Below are positions 25,515-33,080 of a stretch of 37,034 nt of DNA, piece by piece. A model generated the notes under the pieces. It did not search any database and was not told the origin of the DNA. It was given only the letters and a program-made list of their open reading frames with translations. The first letter of the stretch is position 1. Every line of letters starts with the position of its first letter. The position numbers were made by a program, and so were the translations under genes. Source of the DNA: Gemmatimonadota bacterium. Lineage in GTDB: Bacteria > JAAXHH01. Where the stretch lies: positions 1 through 37,034 of the forward strand of contig JAPPBT010000073.1 in NCBI GenBank assembly GCA_026702745.1, in the 5' to 3' direction.

Positions 25515-26939
25515 TCATCGAATTTCGTCTTCGTCTTCCGGGTTGAGATAGGAGCCGTCCACGCCGCCGTCCGCGTTCACCTTGACCGGTTCGCCTTCAT
25601 TCAGTTCGATCACGATTTCCTTTGCCCGGACCACGTTGTGGCCGGTCGGGCCACTTTCAAGCGCAGACGGATTGTAGGTACTCACCGCGTTCCCTTGCGC
25701 GGTGATCATCCTCACCGATTCGCCCTTGAAGTCCACGACCATGCTGCGGCCTTCAATGGTGCTGCGGCCCGCCTGATCAGCCTGGTCGGCCTGGTCCACC
25801 TGGGCGGCCTGATCCGCCCGGTCGTTCGCTTGATCCTCCACGACGTCGTCCGACCGGTTCGACAGATCTTCCGCCAGGTCCGATCCTTCCATCTCTTCCG
25901 CGGTATAGGTGCCCTTGGCGTTGCCCGTAACCAGGGCGCGAGCAACCTCGCCGTCCTCCATTTCGAGGATGATCTCATCCCCGGTGATCTCGCTGTGGAC
26001 GCTCCGAATCACCGGATTGCCCAGGAGATCGATCTGCTGGCCTTCGCTGTCGTAGCGCAGCGTATCGCAAATCCCCTCCAGCGTTCCCTTCACGACGCTG
26101 ACCGAATCGAACACGTCGGCGGTCCGGTCTTCGAAGGCGTAGGTCATGCCTTTCCCGGTCGCCACGATCTCGCCCTCATCGCCTTCCAGCCGCTTGACCA
26201 GCTGTGGCTCCCCGCTGAACCGAGCGCTGTCCGTCGCCTTGAAATACTCCGCGTGTTCACAGTAGATGGTCACACCTTCGCCCTCGTCAACCACGATAAC
26301 GGATTCCTCGGCCAGCGCTTTCAGCAGGGAGTTGGTTTCGGTGAAGTAGTACTCCAGACGAAAGCCCTCGATGTTGATCCTGCTTTCGTTCTGCCGCCAG
26401 GTCATGTTCGGCTTGCCCGTCGCCACTGCGCGATGGGGATCCTGGGTGAATACCATGCGACTGCCCGTCAGCACTACGCCGTCCAACGCGTCGTCGAGCC
26501 TCACCTGCCCCGCTCCGATAGCCCGCTGGTCCTGTTCATAGTACACCGCGGCGTCGGCGGTGAGCGTGGTGGTCCCGCGGATCATGCGTACGTTTCCATA
26601 AAGATGTACGATACCTTTCAATCGATCATAGTTCACCCGGTCACTCGTCAGCACAGTATCTCCGTGCTTGAGCCGCACAGACTCCGCCAGGTCGAAAACC
26701 TCGTCGACACCGGTAGCCCGGAAGCTGCCCGCTTCCTCGATTTGCACCGGCTCACGGCGCTCCTGGCCACTTGCCCGAGTTGCGGAAAGCACGATGAAAC
26801 AGCAGACCGTAATCAACCATCTAACGGACCCTGTACCACGATACAATATACCGAAATTTCCGTTGAACGTCAAGGATGCGTGCCCCCCGTGACGGCGGTC
26901 GAAGTGCTGCTCTGCGAAGGGGTCATTGCGGTTGTGCAT
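25515..26939 (-). CDS. OstA/LptA-like LPS transport protein
   Basis: 474 residues if the ATG at 26939 is used, overlapping the lptC-like stop by 17 nt. A hydrophobic stretch (WLITVCCFIVLSATRASG) is the likely signal peptide. The mature part repeats LptA/OstA beta-strands (TSDRVNYDRLKGIVHLYGNV, LTADAAVYYEQDQRA, IYCEHAEYFKA and others), giving a multi-repeat periplasmic bridge protein longer than the ~185-residue E. coli LptA. Near residues 383-400 lies a QADQ-type insertion encoded by the 9-bp repeat. The true start may be a TTG nearer the hydrophobic stretch, because a strong promoter lies inside the annotated N-terminus. The N-terminal 40 residues look random, supporting a shorter protein. 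Confidence 0.82.
   Translation of the reverse strand: MHNRNDPFAEQHFDRRHGGHASLTFNGNFGILYRGTGSVRWLITVCCFIVLSATRASGQERREPVQIEEAGSFRATGVDEVFDLAESVRLKHGDTVLTSDRVNYDRLKGIVHLYGNVRMIRGTTTLTADAAVYYEQDQRAIGAGQVRLDDALDGVVLTGSRMVFTQDPHRAVATGKPNMTWRQNESRINIEGFRLEYYFTETNSLLKALAEESVIVVDEGEGVTIYCEHAEYFKATDSARFSGEPQLVKRLEGDEGEIVATGKGMTYAFEDRTADVFDSVSVVKGTLEGICDTLRYDSEGQQIDLLGNPVIRSVHSEITGDEIILEMEDGEVARALVTGNAKGTYTAEEMEGSDLAEDLSNRSDDVVEDQANDRADQAAQVDQADQADQAGRSTIEGRSMVVDFKGESVRMITAQGNAVSTYNPSALESGPTGHNVVRAKEIVIELNEGEPVKVNADGGVDGSYLNPEDEDEIR
25771..25824. repeat. 9-bp repeat inside the OstA-like gene
   Basis: Six 9-bp units in tandem on the plus strand (GCCTGATCA, GCCTGGTCG, GCCTGGTCC, ACCTGGGCG, GCCTGATCC, GCCCGGTCG), encoding QADQADQ-like residues on the minus strand. 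The unit is the complement of the one after ptsI at 19852-19926. Confidence 0.8.
26845..26873 (-). promoter_or_regulatory. Strong sigma-70-like promoter inside the lptC/OstA junction
   Basis: On the minus strand, TTGACG (26873-26868), a 17-bp spacer and TATATT (26850-26845). It would drive the OstA-like, lptB, rpoN, hpf, hprK and pts genes separately from lptC. It lies within the annotated OstA-like N-terminus, arguing that translation starts at a downstream TTG. Confidence 0.6.
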
Positions 26940-27549
26940 CCGGCAGAAAACGGCCTTTGATGTTGCGCCGGATGATATATCCGCGCATGCCCGGATCGGC
27001 CTCAAACCCATCGCCCGCAATGACATCCGTGTCCCCGGTCAATCGTACGGCGGCATCCGTTACAATGAGATTCGCCGCGTTCAACCAGGTCAGGGAATCG
27101 GTTTCCAGGGTGCCCCGTTCCGAACTGTGGACCGTTACGCCGCCCCGGACGCGCAGGTCGTGGGTCTGTCCGTCGATCTCGCCCCACTCCGCTTCGAGCG
27201 TAGAGGCCAGGCTGCCGTCTTCTTCAAAGAACTCGACGTAGATGCCCTCATCAATGACCGTGACGTTGGTTTCCGAGAAATAAAGGCGGTGCCCGGCCCG
27301 GATCGTGGCTTCCTGCCTGCCATCCCGGCTCAGGTAAATAGTCGTGTTCCACGCTTCCTGGTCCGGCAGTGCATCCTTAGCGCCTTCTTCCGGAACCGGC
27401 GGATCGACGGGTTGGCATGCGGCCGGGAACAGGACAGCCACAAACAGGACGAAGGCCATGACCTGGTGCCACGGCCGGATGCGAGCGTGCATTATGTATG
27501 CGCTGAGATTCAGGCGGGGCGTAACACGCGGATTGCGGGTAGGCGGCAT
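26923..27549 (-). CDS. lptC: LptC-like LPS export protein
   Basis: 208 residues. A hydrophobic segment at about 31-44 (MAFVLFVAVLFPAA) would anchor or export the protein. The rest matches the LptC periplasmic beta-jellyroll (LSRDGRQEATIRAGHRLYF, VYVEFFEEDGSLASTLEAEWGEIDGQTHDLRVRG). Downstream comes VTDAAVRLTGDTDVIAGDGFEADPGM, typical of LptC/YrbK. The Cys45 in FPAAC resembles a lipobox, but Pro at -3 makes lipidation doubtful. LptC passes LPS from LptB2FG to LptA. The ATG at 27549 coincides with the predicted transcription start; ATG at 27492 (MHARIRPW) is an alternative. It is adjacent to the OstA-like and lptB genes. Confidence 0.85.
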   Translation of the reverse strand: MPPTRNPRVTPRLNLSAYIMHARIRPWHQVMAFVLFVAVLFPAACQPVDPPVPEEGAKDALPDQEAWNTTIYLSRDGRQEATIRAGHRLYFSETNVTVIDEGIYVEFFEEDGSLASTLEAEWGEIDGQTHDLRVRGGVTVHSSERGTLETDSLTWLNAANLIVTDAAVRLTGDTDVIAGDGFEADPGMRGYIIRRNIKGRFLPDAQPQ

Positions 27550-27554
27550 GACTG

Positions 27555-27583
27555 ATAATACCCGATTTCATCGGTCCCGGCAA
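27555..27583 (-). promoter_or_regulatory. Candidate promoter for lptC with no leader
   Basis: TTGCCG (27583-27578), a 17-bp spacer and TATTAT (27560-27555) on the minus strand. The predicted start would fall on the lptC ATG at 27549, so the transcript would be leaderless or would start translation at the internal ATG 27492. Confidence 0.5.
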
Positions 27584-27628
27584 GATCAAGTTGGAACGTT
27601 GGCGCAGCGCCAGGCCTATTTGGACGCC

Positions 27629-27716
27629 TTGTCAGTTCGCCATGGCAGCAGTGTCAAGCCTCCTTGGACGCCTTGTCAGTTCGCCATGGCAGCAGTGTCA
27701 AACCTCCTTTGACGCC
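27629..27716. repeat. 44-bp tandem duplication over the acyltransferase stop codon
   Basis: Two copies of 44 bp (27629-27672 and 27673-27716) differ at about 2 positions. A degenerate part of a third copy continues to about 27611. The copy at 27673-27716 contains the last six codons and the TGA stop (27698-27700) of the acyltransferase gene. The other copy is non-coding; both carry a TTGACA on the minus strand without a matching -10. Confidence 0.9.
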
Positions 27717-28573
27717 TTCCAGCGATCGTGCATCCATACCCACTGCGCCGGTGCTTTCCTGATGAACCGTTCCAGTTCTCCGGTATACGCCCTCGTCGTG
27801 GCTTCCACGTCTTCCGGCGACCGTCCGGCGGGCCGGATCGGCGGACGGACCGTCACGAGATGCGTGTCGTCCGGCAGACGGTGAATGGCCATGGGCACGA
27901 TGGGCGCGCCCGTCCGGTCCGCCAGCACCGCGGGTCCGGTGGGGGTCCGGGCGGGGTGTCCGAAGAAGGGTACGGCGATGCCGGCGCCCCTGGTATCCTG
28001 GTCCACAAGCAGTCCCACGACATGCCCCTTTCTAAGCGCGCGAAGGATGGCGGTGGTGGCCCGGTCGCGGGGAACCACTTCCAGTCCGCTCCGCACCCGG
28101 TTCTCCAGCAGGAGAGCATCCAGCCTGGCGTCGTAAAGAGGGGCCGCCACAACAGTTACCGCGAATCCCTTGAGCGCCAGGAACGCGCCCATCAGCTCGA
28201 AATTGCCCAGGTGGGCGCTTACCGCAACTACGCCCTTCCCCGCGCGATAGGCCGATTCAAGGTGGGACAGGCCATCGGCCCTGACCAGGCCGTCTACATT
28301 CTCCGCCGTGAACCGGGGCAGCCGGGCGACATCCACGACGTTCCGTCCCAGCTCCCGGAAGACGGTCCGGCCCAGACGCCTGATCTGCCTGCGCGACTGC
28401 GCTTCGCCGTATGCCAGTGTCAGATTGGAAAGGGCAAGGCGCCTGGGACCGCGGGCGGACAGGTACGCCAGTCCGCCGATCCATCCGCCGACGGACAAAG
28501 CCCGTTGCCTCGGCAATGCGTTCAACAGACCGATGAGCGCGCGCACCGCCTGATAGATCGCGGCATTTCGCAT
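27698..28573 (-). CDS. Lipid A biosynthesis acyltransferase (LpxL/HtrB-type)
   Basis: 291 residues from the ATG at 28573. The catalytic H(X4)E motif is HLGNFE at 121-126. Other family blocks follow: AAPLYDARLDALLLENR, GHVVGLLVDQDTRGAGIAVPFFG and PAQWVWMHDRWK at the end. An N-terminal hydrophobic segment anchors it to the inner membrane. The family adds a secondary acyl chain to Kdo-lipid A (LpxL or LpxM), fitting the upstream kdsA and kdsB. A GTG at 28594 would add 7 residues. The stop codon sits in a 44-bp tandem duplication, so the C-terminus (KASKEV) may be younger than the rest of the protein. Confidence 0.88.
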   Translation of the reverse strand: MRNAAIYQAVRALIGLLNALPRQRALSVGGWIGGLAYLSARGPRRLALSNLTLAYGEAQSRRQIRRLGRTVFRELGRNVVDVARLPRFTAENVDGLVRADGLSHLESAYRAGKGVVAVSAHLGNFELMGAFLALKGFAVTVVAAPLYDARLDALLLENRVRSGLEVVPRDRATTAILRALRKGHVVGLLVDQDTRGAGIAVPFFGHPARTPTGPAVLADRTGAPIVPMAIHRLPDDTHLVTVRPPIRPAGRSPEDVEATTRAYTGELERFIRKAPAQWVWMHDRWKASKEV

Positions 28574-28632
28574 GCGCTTGATCAGAGTGGCCACGAGTGT
28601 ACTCGCTTGGAGGTCAATCCGCCGCGCTAAGG

Positions 28633-29466
28633 CTAAGGCCGCACGACTTCGTCGATCGCCTTGAGGCTTTCCAGCAGAGGTTCCAGTCGGTCGAGCGGCA
28701 ACATGCTCGCGGCGTCGCACAGTGCCTCGGAAACCCGGGGATGGGTTTCGATGAATACCGCCTCGCATCCCGCGGCCACCGCGGCGCGGGCGAGGGGTTC
28801 GATGAATTCGGGCGTGCCGCCGCTCGTGTCGCTGCTCGGACGGCCGTACAGCCTCACCACGTGGGTGGCATCGAACACCACGGGGTATCCCGTCCGGCGC
28901 ATGATGGCCAGCGACCGCATGTCGGCGACCAGGTCGTGGTACCCGAAGGAGACGCCGCGTTCGGTCAGGAGGATGTTCCGGTTGCCCGCGCTTTCGATCT
29001 TGGAGACGACCGACGCCACGTCTTCCGGCGCCAGGAACTGTCCCTTCTTCACGTTGACGGGTTTTCCGGTCCGCGCCAGGGCCAGGGTGAGCTCCGTCTG
29101 CATGGACAGGTGCGCGGGAAGCTGCAGAACGTCCAGGACCTCCGCGGCCTCGTCGACCTCCTGCAACGTGTGAACGTCCGAGAGTACAGGCACGCCCAGG
29201 TCTCGAACTTTCCGGAGCACGCGCAACCCCTCGCGCAGTCCGGGTCCCGCGTAATAGGCGGCCGAAGAGCGGTTTGCCTTTGCATAGGATGACTTGAACA
29301 CGAGGGGGATGTCCAGTCGTCCGGTTGCCGCAACCAGGCGTTCCGCGGTCTCCATGACCACGGCCTCGCTCTCGATCACGCACGGCCCCGCGATCAGCGC
29401 CAGCGGCCGTCCCCCGCCTATGGCCACGTCTCCTACGGCGACTTTTTTCACGGCGACTTCATTCAC
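28633..29466 (-). CDS. kdsA: 3-deoxy-8-phosphooctulonate synthase
   Basis: 277 residues, family length. Key segments: LIAGPCVIES near the N-terminus, VFKSSYAKANRSS (PEP and arabinose-5-P binding), GVPVLSDVHT, LPAHLSMQTEL, VNVKKGQFLAPEDV and LLTERGVSFGY. It condenses arabinose 5-phosphate with PEP to give Kdo-8-phosphate, the first committed Kdo step. The start is GTG at 29466, overlapping the kdsB stop by 4 nt. The next Kdo enzyme in the cluster is kdsB; kdsC and kdsD are not seen here. Confidence 0.96.
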   Translation of the reverse strand: MNEVAVKKVAVGDVAIGGGRPLALIAGPCVIESEAVVMETAERLVAATGRLDIPLVFKSSYAKANRSSAAYYAGPGLREGLRVLRKVRDLGVPVLSDVHTLQEVDEAAEVLDVLQLPAHLSMQTELTLALARTGKPVNVKKGQFLAPEDVASVVSKIESAGNRNILLTERGVSFGYHDLVADMRSLAIMRRTGYPVVFDATHVVRLYGRPSSDTSGGTPEFIEPLARAAVAAGCEAVFIETHPRVSEALCDAASMLPLDRLEPLLESLKAIDEVVRP

Positions 29467-30233
29467 GACGCAACTTCCTCCGCGGCCAGCCTGCGTTCCG
29501 CCTTTACCAGGTCCTCGGGTACGTCGACGCCGAGGGGGGCGTAGTCGGTTTGCCGCACGGTGATGCGGTAACCGTTTTCCAGGGCTCGCAGCTGTTCCAG
29601 CCGCTCGATCCGTTCCAGGGGCGTCGGTTCAAGCCCGGCGAAGGTGAGCAGGAACGCCCTTCGGTACCCGTAGAGACCCACGGTGTTGTAGTACCGGTGT
29701 TCGCGCAGAATTGCTCCGTCCGGCCGCTCCCCCGGCCAGGGCAGCGGCGAGCGGGAGAAGTACAGCGCCAGACCCTGTTCGTCGAAGACCACCTTGCCCA
29801 TGTGGGGATTGAGCAGGTCCTCCGTCCTGGTGATCCGGTGGGCGAGGGTCGTCATGGGCAGGTCCGGATCGTCGACCAGGGGTTGCACCACCGTTTCGAT
29901 GGCTTCGGGCGTGATCAGCGGCTCGTCTCCCTGGATGTTGACGACAACGTCCGTATCCATCTCCCGAACGGCCGCGGCCAGCCGGTCCGTACCGCTCGGG
30001 TGATCCGGCGCGGTCATGATCGGCTCACCGCCGAACCCCCGGACCGCGTCCGCTATGCGCCGGTCGTCGGTTACGACGAACAGATCGGTGAGGCACCGCG
30101 CCCGGCTGGACCGCTCGTAGGTGTGCTGTATCATCGGTTTCCCCCGCAAGGGCGCCAGCGCCTTGCCGGGGAAACGCGTCGAAGCGAAGCGGGCCGGTAT
30201 GAGACCCGTGATTCTCAGGTTATCGGATCCCAT
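29463..30233 (-). CDS. kdsB: CMP-Kdo synthetase (3-deoxy-manno-octulosonate cytidylyltransferase)
   Basis: 256 residues. Motifs: IPARFASTRFPGKALAPLRGKPMI (CTP-binding N-terminus), VVTDDRRI, HPSGTDRLAAAV, VNIQGDEPLI, and LYFSRSPLPWP. The C-terminal part (VGLYGYRRAFLL, LEQLRALENG, VDVPEDL) completes the family. It activates Kdo as CMP-Kdo. The gene follows gatC by 7 bp and overlaps kdsA by 4 nt, so gatC, kdsB and kdsA form one transcription unit. Confidence 0.97.
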   Translation of the reverse strand: MGSDNLRITGLIPARFASTRFPGKALAPLRGKPMIQHTYERSSRARCLTDLFVVTDDRRIADAVRGFGGEPIMTAPDHPSGTDRLAAAVREMDTDVVVNIQGDEPLITPEAIETVVQPLVDDPDLPMTTLAHRITRTEDLLNPHMGKVVFDEQGLALYFSRSPLPWPGERPDGAILREHRYYNTVGLYGYRRAFLLTFAGLEPTPLERIERLEQLRALENGYRITVRQTDYAPLGVDVPEDLVKAERRLAAEEVAS

Positions 30234-30240
30234 ATCGTCT

Positions 30241-30525
30241 TCAGATTACCTTGGGCACCGTGAAATGGCCGCGATCGGACGCAGGCGCGTTCCGTAACGC
30301 TTCTTCCTGGCTTAGCGACGCTCCGGCTTCGTCGTCGCGGTAGACGTTCTTCAGCCGCAGCACGTGGGAAGTCGGACCAACGGCCGTCGTGTCGAGCGTA
30401 TTGAGCTTCTCCATGTATGCGAGGATGGCATTCAACTGATCCACCAGCTGTTCCCGTTCTTCTTCCGAGAACTTCAGGTGGGCCAGTGCCGCGACATGGT
30501 CGACGTCCTTGACGGTTACCGTCAT
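30241..30525 (-). CDS. gatC: Asp-tRNA(Asn)/Glu-tRNA(Gln) amidotransferase subunit C
   Basis: 94 residues with the usual pattern: VDHVAALAHLKFSEEEREQL, LNAILAYMEKLNTLDTTAV and a C-terminal hook (APASDRGHFTVPKVI). It wraps around GatA in the GatCAB complex that makes Gln-tRNA and Asn-tRNA. gatA and gatB are not in the window. GAAGGGG lies 6 nt before the ATG, and a GC-rich hairpin sits just before it. A promoter candidate overlaps the pcrA stop codon. Its presence suggests indirect Gln- or Asn-tRNA charging in this organism. Confidence 0.94.
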   Translation of the reverse strand: MTVTVKDVDHVAALAHLKFSEEEREQLVDQLNAILAYMEKLNTLDTTAVGPTSHVLRLKNVYRDDEAGASLSQEEALRNAPASDRGHFTVPKVI

Positions 30526-30542
30526 GGTTAACCCCTTCGCAT

Positions 30543-30561
30543 GCGCCGGATCAACCGGCGC
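30543..30561. other. GC-rich hairpin in the gatC leader
   Basis: 7-bp perfect arms (GCGCCGG and CCGGCGC) around ATCAA. On the minus strand it lies between the pcrA stop and the gatC ribosome site and is not followed by T residues, so termination is doubtful. It could affect gatC translation or stabilise an mRNA end. Confidence 0.55.
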
Positions 30562-30608
30562 TTATCCCATGATTTCTTCATATCGACTTACCGTTATATC
30601 GGTTTATC

Positions 30609-30617
30609 ATTATATCA
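30609..30617 (-). promoter_or_regulatory. Extended -10 promoter for gatC-kdsB-kdsA overlapping the pcrA stop
   Basis: On the minus strand TGATATAAT is a consensus extended -10 (TG-N-TATAAT), and its TAA is also the pcrA stop codon (30610-30612). No good -35 is visible, as is allowed for extended -10 promoters. The leader to the gatC ATG would be about 75 nt and contains the hairpin at 30543-30561. Confidence 0.5.
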
Positions 30618-32820
30618 TTTCCAGGGCGGCGTATTTCACGATCACCTTCTTGGTCGTATCCGAGAAGCGTATCGTCGCCCGCAGGTCGTCCCCGCTTCCC
30701 GCGACCTGGATGATGCGTCCCTTGCCCCAGATGGGGTGTTTGACGTCCTGTCCCTGGGATATCCGCACCCGGCCCATGGGCGTCTGTACCATCCGGGGGG
30801 ACGTAATGTCATCTTCGAACGGAGGCGCTGAGGTCTTTTCTTCCTGTGGCCACGACGACCGCGAATAAAACCGGCTGGTGCTTTCCCGGGAAACCAGGTC
30901 GTCGGGGATCTCGTCGATGAATCGGGACCGCAGGGAGGTCTGCGTTCCCCCGTACCTGCGCCGCAAATTGGCGTGAGTGAGGAATAGTTGTTCCCGGGCG
31001 CGCGTGATGCCCACGTAACAAAGCCGTCGCTCTTCCTCCAGGTCGGTGGGGCTTTCCATGGCGCGCGAAATGGGGAAAAGGCCGTCTTCCATGCCCGTGA
31101 TGAAGACGATGGGGAACTCCAGGCCCTTGGCGTTATGCAAGGTCATGAGCGTGACGCAGTCCACGGATTCGTCCCACCGGTCGATATCGGTTACCAGGGC
31201 CACTTCCTCCAGGAAATCTTCCAGTCCCGAGACCGGCTGTCCCTCCTCCGGTCGCTCGGTCGCCTCTTCGAGGGCAGCCATCAACTCGTTCACGTTCTGG
31301 ACCCGGGTCTCGGCCTCCACGTTTTTCGCGGCCTCCAGCTCCAGTGCCCTCAGGTAGCCGGTCTTTTCGAGCACACGCCTGGCCGCCTCCGCGCCCGATA
31401 TCTCCGCCAGGCGCGACCTGAGACGCAGCAGAAACTCTCCGAGTTCCACGGCGGCGCGGTGCGCTTTGCCCGAGATACCCGCCTCGCTGGCATGGTACAG
31501 CGCTTCCAGGTAGTCCATACTGCGCTCGACGGCCAGTTGCTCGACGCGGGACACGCTGACGGCGCCGATGCCCCTGGCGGGGGTGTTGACCATGCGGCGG
31601 AAGCTGATGGCGTCCCGGCCATTGACCAGGATTTTCAGATAGGCCAGGACGTCCTTGACTTCCTTCCGTTCGAAGAACCGGACGCCGCCGACGATCACGT
31701 AAGGCAGGCCGGCGCGGCGCAACTCGTCCTCCAGCGTGCGCGACTGCGCGTTGGTTCGGTATAGGAGGGTGAAATCCCTCAGCACACGGCCGGATCCGTT
31801 GCGCATCTCCTGGATCTTCCGGGAGATCCACCGGGCTTCGTCCCGGTCGTCCATGGTCTCGACCAGGCCGATCTTCTCCCCGCCGGGGTTGTCTGTCCAC
31901 AGCTCCTTGCCCTTGCGGCCCTTGTTGTTCCGGATGACTTCGTTGCCCGCCTTCAGGATCAGCCGGGTGGAGCGATAGTTCTGTTCAAGTCGGACGACCC
32001 GCGCCTCGGGATAGTCCTTTTCGAACTCGAGGATGTTGCGGATGTCCGCGCCGCGCCAGGCGTAGATGGACTGGTCGTCGTCCCCCACCACGCACAGGTT
32101 CCGGTATTTGCGCGCCAACCGGTTGATCCATTCGTACTGGGCGCGGTTGGTATCCTGGTATTCGTCCACCAGGATGTACTGGAATCGTTCCTGGTACCGG
32201 TTGAGCAGATCCGGATGCGTCCCGAATCCTAACGCCAGCCGCATGATGAGATCGTCGAAATCCAGGGCGTTACAGTCTTCCAGGGCATGCTGGTACGTCT
32301 CATAAACCCGTGACACCACCTGCTGTTCGAAGTAATCCGTGTGTTGCGCCTTGTATTCGGCGGGCGATAAAAGCTGATCCTTGGCTCCGCTGATAAAGCT
32401 GCGGACCGCCTCGGGGGAATACCGCTTGTCGGAGATCTCCAGGTCCTTCATCACCCGACGGATGAGGGCCAGTTGATCTTCGCCGTCGTAGATCACGAAA
32501 TCGCGGCGGAAGCCCAGGGTCTCCGCCTCACGGCGCAGTATTCGGGCCGAGAGGGAATGAAAGGTGCCCACCCACTGGGGGACGTCGCCCTGTCCGAGCA
32601 TCCGGTCGATCCGGTCCTTCATCTCGGCGGCCGCCTTGTTGGTAAACGTGACGGCCAGAATGTGATAGGGGTCGATGCCGAGATGTTCAACGAGGTAGGC
32701 GATCCGGTAGGTCAACACCCGGGTCTTGCCGCTTCCGGCGCCGGCAAGCACAAGCAACGGCCCATCGACATAGGACGCGGCCTTTACTTGAGCGGAATTC
32801 AGTTCGCCAGCGAGGTTCAT
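30610..32820 (-). CDS. pcrA: ATP-dependent DNA helicase UvrD/PcrA
   Basis: 736 residues of superfamily 1A. Walker A LAGAGSGKTRVL is at 25-36, followed by FTNKAAAEMKDRI, DEYQDTNRAQY (Walker B), VGDDDQSIYAWRGAD, VRLEQNYRST, VTLMTLHNAKGLEFPIVFITGMEDGLFP and YVGITRARE. The C-terminus ends in the PcrA-type RNA-polymerase-binding Tudor-like segment (VKHPIWGKGRIIQVAGSG). It acts in nucleotide excision repair, replication-fork rescue and removal of RecA filaments. GGGAACGG precedes the ATG, and a strong promoter is at 32914-32943. It heads the minus-strand cluster. Confidence 0.96.
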   Translation of the reverse strand: MNLAGELNSAQVKAASYVDGPLLVLAGAGSGKTRVLTYRIAYLVEHLGIDPYHILAVTFTNKAAAEMKDRIDRMLGQGDVPQWVGTFHSLSARILRREAETLGFRRDFVIYDGEDQLALIRRVMKDLEISDKRYSPEAVRSFISGAKDQLLSPAEYKAQHTDYFEQQVVSRVYETYQHALEDCNALDFDDLIMRLALGFGTHPDLLNRYQERFQYILVDEYQDTNRAQYEWINRLARKYRNLCVVGDDDQSIYAWRGADIRNILEFEKDYPEARVVRLEQNYRSTRLILKAGNEVIRNNKGRKGKELWTDNPGGEKIGLVETMDDRDEARWISRKIQEMRNGSGRVLRDFTLLYRTNAQSRTLEDELRRAGLPYVIVGGVRFFERKEVKDVLAYLKILVNGRDAISFRRMVNTPARGIGAVSVSRVEQLAVERSMDYLEALYHASEAGISGKAHRAAVELGEFLLRLRSRLAEISGAEAARRVLEKTGYLRALELEAAKNVEAETRVQNVNELMAALEEATERPEEGQPVSGLEDFLEEVALVTDIDRWDESVDCVTLMTLHNAKGLEFPIVFITGMEDGLFPISRAMESPTDLEEERRLCYVGITRAREQLFLTHANLRRRYGGTQTSLRSRFIDEIPDDLVSRESTSRFYSRSSWPQEEKTSAPPFEDDITSPRMVQTPMGRVRISQGQDVKHPIWGKGRIIQVAGSGDDLRATIRFSDTTKKVIVKYAALEMI

Positions 32821-32913
32821 TCACCGTTCCCAAACGGCCAAGAGAGAAGGACAGTCCACGCGGAATTCAGCCAGCTTCATCCATCTGGAAATTTCGGTGA
32901 GCAGGGCGATACC

Positions 32914-32943
32914 ATAATACACGGCCAAAATCGGTCCTGTCAA
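32914..32943 (-). promoter_or_regulatory. Sigma-70 promoter for pcrA
   Basis: Consensus TTGACA (32943-32938), an 18-bp spacer and TATTAT (32919-32914) on the minus strand. The leader to the ATG at 32820 would be about 87 nt. The 260-bp divergent spacer 32821-33080 holds this and the plus-strand promoter below. Confidence 0.65.
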
Positions 32944-32996
32944 TATAATCATGTCCCGGTTAACGACCGCCGAAGCGCGTCCGAGCCAAAGTTTCG

Positions 32997-33026
32997 TTGA
33001 ATATTCGGGGCAGTCGGATATATTAT
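32997..33026 (+). promoter_or_regulatory. Candidate promoter for the GHMP kinase gene
   Basis: TTGAAT (32997-33002) with TATATT at 33019-33024 (16-bp spacer) or TATTAT at 33021-33026 (18-bp spacer). It precedes the ATG at 33081 by about 50 nt and occupies the place of the upstream in-frame TTG, which argues against the longer protein. Confidence 0.55.
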
Positions 33027-33080
33027 GGCGGATCGATTCCAACCCGTTTGTCCGGAGCATGTAACGCGGGATCACTGCTG

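Noticed and set aside
32821-33075. 84-codon hydrophobic open frame directly before pcrA
   Set aside because: It contains the strong pcrA promoter and the opposing promoter for the GHMP kinase, and shows no family similarity that I recognise.
32997-33080. In-frame TTG extension of the GHMP kinase
   Set aside because: It overlaps the -35/-10 elements and adds residues unlike kinase N-termini.
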